This document shows, one piece after another, positions 27,292 to 34,964 of a stretch of DNA of 64,000 bases. A program made the position numbers and the translations under genes. Source of the stretch: Antarctobacter aquimaris (GTDB taxonomy: Bacteria; Pseudomonadota; Alphaproteobacteria; Rhodobacterales; Rhodobacteraceae); the NCBI RefSeq assembly GCF_900184945.1, contig NZ_FXYF01000001.1, positions 124,001 through 188,000 of the forward strand, given 5' to 3'. The first letter of the stretch is position 1. Each line of letters starts with the position of its first letter. Under the pieces are notes generated by a model. The model saw only the letters and a program-made list of their open reading frames with translations. It was not told where the DNA came from and ran no database searches.

Positions 27292-27524
27292 CAGTGGGCA
27301 GGGTCATGTTTCCACAGGAAACGTGACCGCCCACACCCCTCCATCCCAGGCACAACATCACCCCGCGTCCCAGCGCGGGCGACCGGGTGAGAGCCGGTCC
27401 GCAACGCGGTGCCCCTGCCAGTGGCAGGGGCAAGGCCCGAACGGGCAGCGCCCCGGGGCAGGGTCATGTTTCCGCAGGAAAGTTCACCAGCCACACCCCT
27501 CCATCCCAGGCGCAACATCACCCC
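27273..27524. repeat. Duplicated non-coding block with direct repeats
   Basis: Two kinds of direct repeat interleave here. A 21-base piece of the hairpin at 27273-27293 recurs without change at 27364-27384. A roughly 69-base unit at 27296-27364 recurs with a few changes at 27456-27524, each containing a GTTTCC-RC-AGGAAA palindrome and CACCCCTCCATCCCAGGC. No gene is seen in this 283-base gap. It flanks the orphan tail-tube gene. Confidence 0.8.
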
Positions 27525-27545
27525 ACGCCCCGGCACAAGCTCCCG

Positions 27546-28013
27546 CTACTGCCCGTCCGCCACGCGCACCACGGTCTGATAGGCAAACTCCAGCGTCTGG
27601 ACCGCCAGCGCGTCCCCATCCCCCACCGCATCAAAGGGCGCGACTTTCCATTTGACCGGCCAGGCCCCGGTGATGACCCAGGCCATCACCGGTGTCGCCT
27701 CGGGTCCGACCAGCGAAAGCTCGAGGTCCTTGGTTTGGATCTTGCCGGAAAAACCGCTCACGAGCGTGTTCTTCAGCCACTGGCCCAGATCGCTCGTCAC
27801 GGACCCGATCAGGCCGCGCTTGCAGACAAGGTCGCGATAGCGATCGGCGGCGGGCAGCCGGTGAACATAAGCGTTTTCCCCACCTTCGCGGAACGGCACC
27901 TCGGTCAGATCGGCCTCGAGTCCCGAAACCTCCCGGAAACTCGCCATCACCCGGTCGTCACCGGACAGGCGCAGCTCGAACCGGACCGCGGGTAGTGGAC
28001 CGAAGTCATTCAT
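27546..28013 (-). CDS. Orphan phage tail-tube-type protein (gp19 / eCIS tube family)
   Basis: A 155-residue protein that resembles the T4 gp19-like tail-tube family also used in extracellular contractile injection systems. Visible family features are RFELRLSGDD at the N-terminus, FREVSGLEADLTEVPFREGG (about 26-45), VCKRGLIGSVTSDLGQWLKN (about 63-82) and a C-terminal LEFAYQTVVR. An AAGGGG site precedes ATG 28013. No sheath, baseplate, spike or other tail genes are near it, so it is either a remnant or a stand-alone use of the fold. It is bordered by structured repeats on both sides. Confidence 0.8.
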   Translation of the reverse strand: MNDFGPLPAVRFELRLSGDDRVMASFREVSGLEADLTEVPFREGGENAYVHRLPAADRYRDLVCKRGLIGSVTSDLGQWLKNTLVSGFSGKIQTKDLELSLVGPEATPVMAWVITGAWPVKWKVAPFDAVGDGDALAVQTLEFAYQTVVRVADGQ

Positions 28014-28062
28014 GGAAAACCCCTTTTGAGACCAATTAGGTATCCAACGATCCTGGCCTGTT

Positions 28063-28130
28063 GGGCCGGCGGGTGGGGCGCCTTTCGCCGCAGGCGAAAC
28101 AGCGTCCGGCCATAGGCCGGCCCACCCGCC
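28063..28130. repeat. Three-stem (cloverleaf-like) intergenic element
   Basis: An outer 10-base perfect stem (GGCGGGTGGG 28068-28077 with CCCACCCGCC 28121-28130) encloses two inner hairpins: TTTCGCC-GCA-GGCGAAA (28083-28099) and CCGGCC-ATA-GGCCGG (28106-28120). It lies 4 bases after the nadE stop and upstream of the tail-tube gene. It could end nadE transcription, or be a mobile palindromic element. Confidence 0.65.
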
Positions 28131-28133
28131 CCC

Positions 28134-29792
28134 TCAGCTGGGATCGCGCCAGCGGTTGACGATGGGATAGCGCCGGTCCAGCCAGAACGCCTTTTTCGTC
28201 AGCCGCACGCCGGGCGCGGACTGGAACCGCTTGTATTCGCTGATGTAAAGCAGGTGCTCGACCTTCTTGGCATCGGTGCGGTCATAGCCCGCCGCCACGC
28301 AGTCGGCGATGCTGCCGTCCTTGTCCACCAGGATCTCCAGGATCGCGTCCAGCACCGGGTAGTCGGGCAGCGAATCGCTGTCCTTCTGGTCGGCGCGCAG
28401 CTCGGCCGAAGGCGGCTTGGTGATGATCCGCTCGGGGATCACCGCGCCCTCCGGTCCCTTCATCCACGGCCGGTGATGCGCGTTGCGCCAGCGGCAGGTC
28501 TCGAACACCCGCATCTTGTAGAGATCCTTGATCGGGTTGTAGCCGCCCGCCATGTCGCCGTAGATCGTGGCATAGCCCACCGCCACCTCGGACTTGTTGC
28601 CGGTGGTCAGCAGCATCTCGCCGAACTTGTTCGACAGCGCCATCAGCAGCAGGCCGCGCAGCCGCGACTGGATGTTCTCCTCGGTCAGGTCCGGCTTTGT
28701 GCCTTCGAACAGCGGCGCCAGCGCCTCTGTCACCGCATCGCGCGGTCCCGAGATCGGCACATAGTCATATCGGCACCCCAAGGCCCTGGCGCAGGCCTCG
28801 GCATCCTCCAGCGAATGCCCAGAGGTGTATTCCGACGGCAGCATCACGCAGCGCACGTTCTCAGGCCCCAGCGCATCCACGGCGATGGTCGCGACCAGCG
28901 CCGAATCGATCCCGCCCGACATGCCCAGCAGCACCTTGGCAAACCCGGTCTTGCGCAGGTAGTCGCGCACCGACTCGACCATCACCCGGTAATCCTGCTC
29001 CCATTCGTCCGGATGCCTTTCGAACATCCCGTCCTCGCAGCGCCAGCCGTCCGGCCCGCGCACCATGTCCACCGGCACCACGCATTCGTCGAACACCGGC
29101 AGCTGCACGGCGATCCTGCCGCCCGGGTTCAGCACGAAGCTGCCGCCGTCGAACACCTGGTCGTCCTGCCCGCCCACCATGTTCAGGTAGATCAGTGGCA
29201 GGTCGGTCTCGACCACCCGCGCCACCATGTGGTTCAGCCGGGTTTCATACTTGTTGCGGTAGTAGGGCGACCCGTTGGGCACCAGCAGGAACTCGGCCCC
29301 CGTCTCGGCCAGCGTCTCGGCCACGTCCGGGTGCCAGGCGTCCTCGCAGATCGGTGATCCGATGCGCGTGTTGCCCACGGCATAGGGCCCGCCAATGGGA
29401 CCGCTGTCAAAGATCCGCACCTCGTCGAACACGGTCTCGTTCGGCAACTCGTGCTTCAGCACGCGGGTCACGACGCGCCCGCCGTTGCAGATGAAATAGG
29501 CGTTGAACAGCTCGGTGCCCTCGACATAGGGCCCGCCGATGGCCAGCGCCGGGCCGTCGGCGCAGTCCGCCGCCAGCCGGTCGATCACCTGCATCGCCTC
29601 AGTGTGAAAGGCATGTTTGCGCACCAGGTCCTGCGCGTTGTAACCGGCGATGAACATCTCCGGCAGCGCCACCAGGTCGGCGCCCTGGTCGCGGCCCTGC
29701 TCCCAGGCGGATTTTGCCCGGGCGGCGTTGCCCTCCAGGTCCCCCACCACGGGGTTCAGCTGTGCCAGTGTCACGCGAAACCGATCGCCCAT
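28134..29792 (-). CDS. nadE: Glutamine-dependent NAD synthetase
   Basis: Makes NAD from nicotinic acid adenine dinucleotide, ATP and glutamine. The 552-residue protein has an N-terminal nitrilase-like amidase domain with Glu45, Lys113 and Cys149 (SPICEDAWH), and a C-terminal NAD synthase domain with the ATP-pyrophosphatase loop SGGIDS (292-297). ATG 29792 is preferred over the longer frame since GDRFRVTLAQLNPVVG is the conserved start and AAGG precedes it. It is divergent from the MORN gene and fits with pncA/pncB as NAD salvage. Confidence 0.97.
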   Translation of the reverse strand: MGDRFRVTLAQLNPVVGDLEGNAARAKSAWEQGRDQGADLVALPEMFIAGYNAQDLVRKHAFHTEAMQVIDRLAADCADGPALAIGGPYVEGTELFNAYFICNGGRVVTRVLKHELPNETVFDEVRIFDSGPIGGPYAVGNTRIGSPICEDAWHPDVAETLAETGAEFLLVPNGSPYYRNKYETRLNHMVARVVETDLPLIYLNMVGGQDDQVFDGGSFVLNPGGRIAVQLPVFDECVVPVDMVRGPDGWRCEDGMFERHPDEWEQDYRVMVESVRDYLRKTGFAKVLLGMSGGIDSALVATIAVDALGPENVRCVMLPSEYTSGHSLEDAEACARALGCRYDYVPISGPRDAVTEALAPLFEGTKPDLTEENIQSRLRGLLLMALSNKFGEMLLTTGNKSEVAVGYATIYGDMAGGYNPIKDLYKMRVFETCRWRNAHHRPWMKGPEGAVIPERIITKPPSAELRADQKDSDSLPDYPVLDAILEILVDKDGSIADCVAAGYDRTDAKKVEHLLYISEYKRFQSAPGVRLTKKAFWLDRRYPIVNRWRDPS

Positions 29793-29862
29793 CGCGCTGC
29801 CCTTTCCTTCGCTTCCCCGCTGACATAGCAGACCCACGCCCGAGGGGAAGCCACAGGCCGCA

Positions 29863-29878
29863 CGGCAGGATCCTGCCG
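29863..29878. promoter_or_regulatory. Perfect 16-base palindrome between nadE and the MORN gene
   Basis: CGGCAGGATCCTGCCG is a perfect palindrome about 70 bases upstream of nadE and 93 bases upstream of the MORN gene. It could be an operator for either divergent gene. No regulator is known to match it here. Confidence 0.35.
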
Positions 29879-29971
29879 GGACCGCCCCGGCATTAGACAT
29901 TGCCCCCACGCGCCGCCTCCTTTAATTTCCCGCCAGACGGGACCCACCCAGACCAATAAACAGGCAAGCGC

Positions 29972-31423
29972 ATGAAATCCGCAGGCAGTTTCCTCCTCGT
30001 TGCGATCCTTGCCCTGGCCGGCCCCGCGCTGGCGCAGGACGAACAGGTCGTGACCAAGCAATACGACGACGGCGGCGTCTACGAGGGCACCTTCCTGAAC
30101 GGCTTGCAGCACGGCCAGGGCACCTACCGCCTGCCCAACGGCTACGAATACACCGGCGCATGGGTCGAGGGCGAAATTCGCGGCCAGGGCGTCGCGCGCT
30201 TCCCCAACGGGTCGGTCTACGAAGGCGACTTCGCCAAGGGCAAGCCCGAGGGCATGGGCCGCATCGTCTTTGCCGACGGCGGCACCTATGAGGGCCAGTG
30301 GCTGGACGGCAAGATCACCGGCACCGGCATCGCGCTCTACGCCAACGGCGTGCGCTACGAAGGCTCGTTCCGCAACGCGCTGCACCACGGCAAGGGCGTG
30401 ATGACCGCGCCCAACGGCTATGTCTACGACGGCCAGTGGGTGAACGGCGTCAAGGAAGGCACCGCCAAGATCGTCTACCCCGACAAATCGGTCTACGAGG
30501 GCCGCGTGGCGGACGGCGAACGCGACGGCAGCGGCAAGCTGACCATGCCGGACGGGCTGATCTACGAAGGCACCTGGCGCGAAGGCCAGATCGACGGCGA
30601 GGGCAAGCTGATCCAGCCCAACGGCGACGTCTACGCCGGCCAGCTGGTCGACGGCCGCCGCGAAGGCCGCGGCAAGGTCACCTACGCCAACGGCGACATC
30701 TACGAAGGCCAGTTCAACAACGACCAGCGCCATGGCCAGGGCAGCTTTGTCGGCAAGGACGGCTACCGCTACGAAGGCAATTGGGTCACCGGCCAGATCG
30801 AAGGCCAGGGCAAGGTCACCTACCCCGACGGCTCGGTCTACGAGGGCGAATTCAAGGGCGACCTCGCCAACGGCATGGGCAAGATCACCTACCCCGACGG
30901 CGCGACGTATGAGGGCGAGTGGGTCGATGGCGTGATCCAGGGCAAGGGCCGCGCCACCTATCCCAACGGCCTCGTCTACGAAGGCCAGTTCGTCAACGCC
31001 CGCAACGACGGGCTCGGCGTGATGACCTACCCCGACGGCTACCGCTACGAAGGCATGTGGCAGGACGGCCAGCGCCACGGCGAAGGCAAGGCCACCTACC
31101 CCGACGGCACCGTCTACGAGGGCCAGTTCCGCGAGGGCCAGCGCCACGGCAAGGGCACCATCGTGATGGCCTCCGGTTTCCGCTACGAAGGCGACTGGGA
31201 GCGCGGCGAGATCAACGGCCAGGGCATCGCCGTCTACGCCAACGGCGACATCTACGAAGGCACCTTCAAGGAGGGCAAGCGCCAGGGCCAGGGCACCATG
31301 CGCTATGCCTCGGGCGAAGAGGCTTCGGGCGACTGGGTCGGCGGCGCGCTGCGCTCCACCCCCGCCGCCGATCCCGCGCCGCAGCCCGAAGCCGACCCGG
31401 CCGCACCGCCGGCGGACAATTGA
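29972..31423 (+). CDS. Exported MORN-repeat protein, about 18 repeats
   Basis: A 483-residue protein with a signal peptide (about 1-21, ending PALAQ) followed by about 18 tandem 23-residue MORN repeats (about residues 37-450) of the form YEGxWxxGxxxGxGxxxYPDGxx, and a Pro/Ala/Asp-rich tail. MORN arrays form long beta sheets and act as scaffolds or membrane/ligand binders; bacterial exported forms are little studied. The stop overlaps the TTG start of the next gene, a LuxR-type membrane regulator, suggesting co-expression. The regular DNA repeat seen here is coding, not a tandem-repeat satellite. Confidence 0.93.
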   Translation: MKSAGSFLLVAILALAGPALAQDEQVVTKQYDDGGVYEGTFLNGLQHGQGTYRLPNGYEYTGAWVEGEIRGQGVARFPNGSVYEGDFAKGKPEGMGRIVFADGGTYEGQWLDGKITGTGIALYANGVRYEGSFRNALHHGKGVMTAPNGYVYDGQWVNGVKEGTAKIVYPDKSVYEGRVADGERDGSGKLTMPDGLIYEGTWREGQIDGEGKLIQPNGDVYAGQLVDGRREGRGKVTYANGDIYEGQFNNDQRHGQGSFVGKDGYRYEGNWVTGQIEGQGKVTYPDGSVYEGEFKGDLANGMGKITYPDGATYEGEWVDGVIQGKGRATYPNGLVYEGQFVNARNDGLGVMTYPDGYRYEGMWQDGQRHGEGKATYPDGTVYEGQFREGQRHGKGTIVMASGFRYEGDWERGEINGQGIAVYANGDIYEGTFKEGKRQGQGTMRYASGEEASGDWVGGALRSTPAADPAPQPEADPAAPPADN

Positions 31424-32703
31424 CCGCGCGGTCGCAGCGCTCCGATCCCGCAGACACGCGACTGACGACCCTTGCCCGCGCGGCCCTCGCCGCGCTGTGG
31501 CTGGTCCTGTTCATCCTCACCCCGCCCGCCCGCGCGCAGGAGGCAGACGGCGCCATCGTCCGCGTCGGCATCCTCGCCCATCGCGGCTGGACCGGGGCCG
31601 ACAGCCCCTGGACCGACCTCGCCGCCTACCTGCAACAGCGCCTGCCCGGCCGCACCGTGCGCTTTGTCCCGGTGACGCTGACCTCGGCCGGGTCGCTGGT
31701 GAATGTCGGCGGGCTGGAATTCCTGGTGACCAACCCGGGCCACTACATCGACCTTGCCCGCACCTACCCGCTCAGCGTGCTGGCCACGCGCAAACGCGCC
31801 CTGCCGGACGGCAGCCACACGCTGCAATTCGGCTCGGCCGTGCTGGTGCGGTCGGACAGCCGCCTGGATACCCTGTCGGACCTGCGCGGCGCGCGACTGG
31901 GCGCGGTCGATCCGCAGGCTTTCGGCGGCTTTCAGATCGCCTGGTTCGAGGCGCTCTCGCGAGGCGTCGACCTGTTCCGCGACCCCTCCGAACTGGTGTT
32001 CTACGGCTTTCCCCAGGACGCCATCGTGCAGGCGGTGCTGGACGGCCGGATCGAGGCCGGGATCGTCCGCAGCGGGTTGCTCGAACGGCTGGTGGCCGAG
32101 GGCAGCGTGCCGCCGGGGGCGCTGCGCGCGCTCAACGCCAACGTGACCTACACCCACCCCGAGGCGGTCAGCACCCGGCTTTACCCGGAATGGCCCTTCC
32201 TCGCCCTCGCCGGGACGGACCCTGACCTGCGCGACGCGGTGGCGCTGGCCCTGCTGCAAAGCGGCGACAGCGGGCTGGCGGACCTCTGGGGCGCGCCGGT
32301 CAGCTACCACGAGGCGCGCGCGCTGATCGCCGCCTTCTCGGCCCGCGAGGCGCCGCCGGGCGACACGGACGCCGCCGCCGCGCGCTTCGGCTGGCCCGTC
32401 GCGCTGGCCGTCGTGCTGCTGGCCCTGCTGGGCGCCGCGCTGGTCCTGCGGCAACGCCGCGCGCCGCCTCCGCCCCCAGACACCGCGCTGGACGACGTGC
32501 CCCTGACCCGGCGCGAAAGTCAGATCCTCGCCCAGATCGGCGCCGGACGCTCCACCAAGGAAATCGCCGCCACCCTGGGCATCAGCCCCAAGACGGTCGA
32601 ATTCCACCGCGCCAACCTGCTGCGCAAGTTCGAGGCGCGCAGTTCCGCCCAGCTGATCGCCCGCGCCGGACACCAGGTTTCCACCCCCGGACCCGAAACC
32701 TAG
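31420..32703 (+). CDS. Membrane-spanning one-component regulator: TtrS/PhnD-like sensor plus LuxR HTH
   Basis: A 427-residue protein with an N-terminal hydrophobic segment (about 18-38), a periplasmic binding-protein-like domain (about 47-305), a second helix (about 324-343) and a cytoplasmic LuxR/GerE helix-turn-helix (about 362-420, LTRRESQIL, STKEIAATLGISPKTVEFHR). The sensor starts VRVGILAHRG and has LEFLVTNPGHYIDL, strongly like the PhnD-type domain of the tetrathionate sensor TtrS. There is no kinase or receiver domain, so ligand binding would be passed straight across the membrane to DNA. Start is TTG 31420, overlapping the MORN stop (TTGA). The adjacent DsrE gene suggests a sulfur-compound signal. 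Confidence 0.88.
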   Translation: MTARSQRSDPADTRLTTLARAALAALWLVLFILTPPARAQEADGAIVRVGILAHRGWTGADSPWTDLAAYLQQRLPGRTVRFVPVTLTSAGSLVNVGGLEFLVTNPGHYIDLARTYPLSVLATRKRALPDGSHTLQFGSAVLVRSDSRLDTLSDLRGARLGAVDPQAFGGFQIAWFEALSRGVDLFRDPSELVFYGFPQDAIVQAVLDGRIEAGIVRSGLLERLVAEGSVPPGALRALNANVTYTHPEAVSTRLYPEWPFLALAGTDPDLRDAVALALLQSGDSGLADLWGAPVSYHEARALIAAFSAREAPPGDTDAAAARFGWPVALAVVLLALLGAALVLRQRRAPPPPPDTALDDVPLTRRESQILAQIGAGRSTKEIAATLGISPKTVEFHRANLLRKFEARSSAQLIARAGHQVSTPGPET

Positions 32704-32744
32704 GGTTTTCCCGGGGTCGAAACCGGCAGGAAACACATGGTTTC
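32676..32744. promoter_or_regulatory. Array of GGTTTC/GAAACC half-sites ahead of dsrE
   Basis: Six half-sites alternate in orientation: GGTTTC 32676, GAAACC 32695, GGTTTTC 32704, GAAACC 32719, GAAAC 32730 and GGTTTC 32739. They span the last codons of the LuxR-type gene and the gap before the DsrE gene. Such an array suits cooperative binding by a dimeric regulator, most simply the LuxR protein encoded next to it. Alternatively some pairs are RNA hairpins. Confidence 0.55.
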
Positions 32745-32829
32745 GCCGGGTGGGCAGACGTTCACGCGATGCGCCATGCTCAGGTCACGCAGGGGAACAC
32801 CCCGCACCCACTGGGAGGAGATCCACACA

Positions 32830-33288
32830 ATGACCCGTTTCATCCAGCTTTTCGCGCTGCTCGGCGTGGCCGTCGCCGTCCTTGCCATGCCGGGCAAGAC
32901 GCTCGCCGAAGGCTACGGCCAGCAAAAGGTCGTCTACCACATCAACTACACCGGCGGTGACGACAACAAGGCCTACACCGGCGCGATGCGCAACATCCAG
33001 AACCACATCGACGCCGTCGGCGCCGACAACATGGAGGTCCGCGTGGTCCTGCACGGCAACGGAGTCGGCCTGTTGCAGGCCGCCAAGGGCGACCCGACCA
33101 TGCAGACCGTGGTGTCGGGCCTGAAGGAACAGAAGGTCAAGTTCAACGTCTGCAACAACACCCTCACCGGCCGGAACATCGACTACTCGAACGACCTCTA
33201 CGACGTCTGGGAAGACGACATCGTCCCCTCCGGCGTGGCCGAACTGTCCAAGCTCCAGATCGAGGGCTTCACCTACATCAAGCCCTGA
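32830..33288 (+). CDS. Periplasmic DsrE-family protein
   Basis: A 152-residue precursor with a signal peptide (about 1-26, ending TLAEG) and a DsrE/DsrF-type domain. The conserved cysteine is Cys108 in VKFNVCNNTLTGR, the usual sulfur-carrying position in exported relatives. DsrE-like proteins take part in sulfur relay and sulfur oxidation, but this subfamily has no settled role. A strong GGAGGAG site precedes ATG 32830. It sits behind the half-site array and the TtrS-like regulator, which suggests it is the regulated output. Confidence 0.88.
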   Translation: MTRFIQLFALLGVAVAVLAMPGKTLAEGYGQQKVVYHINYTGGDDNKAYTGAMRNIQNHIDAVGADNMEVRVVLHGNGVGLLQAAKGDPTMQTVVSGLKEQKVKFNVCNNTLTGRNIDYSNDLYDVWEDDIVPSGVAELSKLQIEGFTYIKP

Positions 33289-33388
33289 GCGATTCCCGTC
33301 CCGGCCGCCGCGCCGGGACCTCGCCGGGGCCGCTCTGCGGACAGGAGGCCCCGGCGCCAGGGCCGGGGCGGGTCATCCCCCCGGCCAG

Positions 33389-33439
33389 TTTTGTACAAAA
33401 AGACTTTTTTCGCGTACAAGACGTACCTTTTGTACAAAA
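33389..33439. repeat. Paired TTTTGTACAAAA palindromes with four GTAC cores
   Basis: Two identical 12-base palindromes lie at 33389-33400 and 33428-33439, 39 bases apart. Two more GTAC cores sit between them at 33414 and 33423. The AT-rich patch is out of character with its GC-rich surroundings. It lies between the ends of dsrE and cryB, which converge. Function unknown. Confidence 0.7.
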
Positions 33440-33440
33440 C

Positions 33441-34964
33441 TCAGACCGCCTCGCCCGCGTCCAGCCGGGCCAGCAGGTCGCCCGCCTCGCGCAGCACCGT
33501 ATCGCGCCTGTCCGCGTCCATCCGGTCAAAGGTCCGGTACATCTGCGCCATGCGCGGGTTGCCTTCGAAACGATCGCGGTGCCGGTCCATGAAGTGCCAG
33601 TACAACAGGTTGAAAGGACAGGCTTTTTCCCCGGTCTTGGCCTTCACGTCATAGCTGCACTTCTTGCAGTGGTCCGACATCCTGTCGATGTAGTTCCCGG
33701 ACGACACATAGGGCTTGGACGCGATGATCCCGCCATCGGCAAACTGGCTCATCCCTACCGTATTTGGGGCCTCGACCCATTCAAACGCGTCTATATAGAC
33801 GCTCAAGTACCACTCATGCAGCGCATGCGGGTCGATCCCCGCCAGCAAACCAAAGTTCCCGGTCACCATCAGCCGCTGAATATGGTGGGCATAGGCCTCC
33901 TCCCGCGTCTGCGCCACGGCCTGCTCCATGCAGCGCATCCCGGTCGGGCCGCCCCAGTAGACCTCCGGCAATTTCCTGTTGTGTTTCAGTACGTTGCGCT
34001 TCGGATACTCCGGCCCTTCGCGAAAATAGATGCCGCGCACATACTCGCGCCAGCCGATGATCTGGCGGATGAATCCCTCGGCCGCGTTGATCGGCACATC
34101 GCCTTTTTCATACGCCTTTTCAACGGTTTCGCACACTTCCAACGGCGTCAGCAAGCCGATGTTCAGGTAGGCCGACAGCAGCGAGTGGTAGAGAAAGCGG
34201 TTCCCGTCCAGCATCGCATCCTGAAAATCGCCGAACTTCGGCAGCGCATGGTCGACGAAATGCGCCAGCACTTCCAGCGCCTGCCCACGCTCCGTGGCAA
34301 ATCCGAATGGCCGCAAGCTCCCGAAATTGTTGCAAAATTTCGCCTCGACCAGTGTCAGCACCTCCTCCGTCACCGCGTCCGGTTCGAACCAGAGCGGTTC
34401 ATGTGTGATCCCCTCCCTGGCCGGCTTGCGATTGTCGTGGTCATAGTTCCACTGGCCCCCCGCCGGATCGTCCCCCTCCATCAACAGCCCGGTCCTGCGC
34501 CGCATCTCGCGGTAGAAATACTCCATTCTCAAGGCCTTGCGCCCCTCGGCCCAACCGTCGAACGCGCGGTGCGAGGCGATGAAGCGGTCATCTTCCAGCA
34601 GCTTCACTTTCAGGGGGCAGTGCCGCAAAGCATTGATAAGACGCCATTCTCCGGGTTCCGTGGCGATCACCTCGGAGGCTCCCGTCTCCTCCGCCCGCCG
34701 CAACAGCTCACCGCAGATCGACCCGGCGTTTTCGGTGTCGTCCAGCTCGGCATAGCGCACGTCCCAGCCCTCGGCTCGCAGAAGCGCGGCGAACTTGCGC
34801 ATCGCCGCCAGGATCAGCGCGATCTTCTTGGGATGATGCGGGACATAGCCGGTTTCGTCTGTGACCTCGGCCATGACCACAATATCTTGTGTCTTGTCCG
34901 CCGCCTTCAGCGCCGACACCCCGTCCGATAGCTGGTCCCCCAGCACCAGCACCAGCCGGCTCAC
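33441..34964 (-). CDS. cryB: Iron-sulfur bacterial cryptochrome/photolyase (CryB/PhrB type)
   Basis: A 507-residue flavoprotein of the FeS-BCP family, which includes Rhodobacter CryB and Agrobacterium (6-4) photolyase PhrB. The N-terminal part (LVLVLGDQLS) is the family Rossmann domain that binds a lumazine-type antenna. Four cysteines fit the cluster: Cys345 (GMRCMEQ), Cys433 and Cys436 (DHCKKC), and Cys449 (KACPFN). The FAD region around 390-425 (YIDAFEWVEAPNTVGMSQFADGG, in two parts) is intact. Its start overlaps the SDR stop by 4 bases, so the two are an operon, probably light/UV-related. Confidence 0.94.
   Translation of the reverse strand: MSRLVLVLGDQLSDGVSALKAADKTQDIVVMAEVTDETGYVPHHPKKIALILAAMRKFAALLRAEGWDVRYAELDDTENAGSICGELLRRAEETGASEVIATEPGEWRLINALRHCPLKVKLLEDDRFIASHRAFDGWAEGRKALRMEYFYREMRRRTGLLMEGDDPAGGQWNYDHDNRKPAREGITHEPLWFEPDAVTEEVLTLVEAKFCNNFGSLRPFGFATERGQALEVLAHFVDHALPKFGDFQDAMLDGNRFLYHSLLSAYLNIGLLTPLEVCETVEKAYEKGDVPINAAEGFIRQIIGWREYVRGIYFREGPEYPKRNVLKHNRKLPEVYWGGPTGMRCMEQAVAQTREEAYAHHIQRLMVTGNFGLLAGIDPHALHEWYLSVYIDAFEWVEAPNTVGMSQFADGGIIASKPYVSSGNYIDRMSDHCKKCSYDVKAKTGEKACPFNLLYWHFMDRHRDRFEGNPRMAQMYRTFDRMDADRRDTVLREAGDLLARLDAGEAV

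Noticed and set aside
27263-28133. A prophage remnant around the tail-tube gene
   Set aside because: No integrase, attachment-site repeat, capsid, sheath or lysis gene is present; only a single tail-type gene and repeats.
30070-31320. Regular DNA repeat that could be read as a tandem-repeat or CRISPR-like array
   Set aside because: The 69-base period is the coding of 23-residue MORN repeats; units differ at synonymous and variable positions and there are no spacers.
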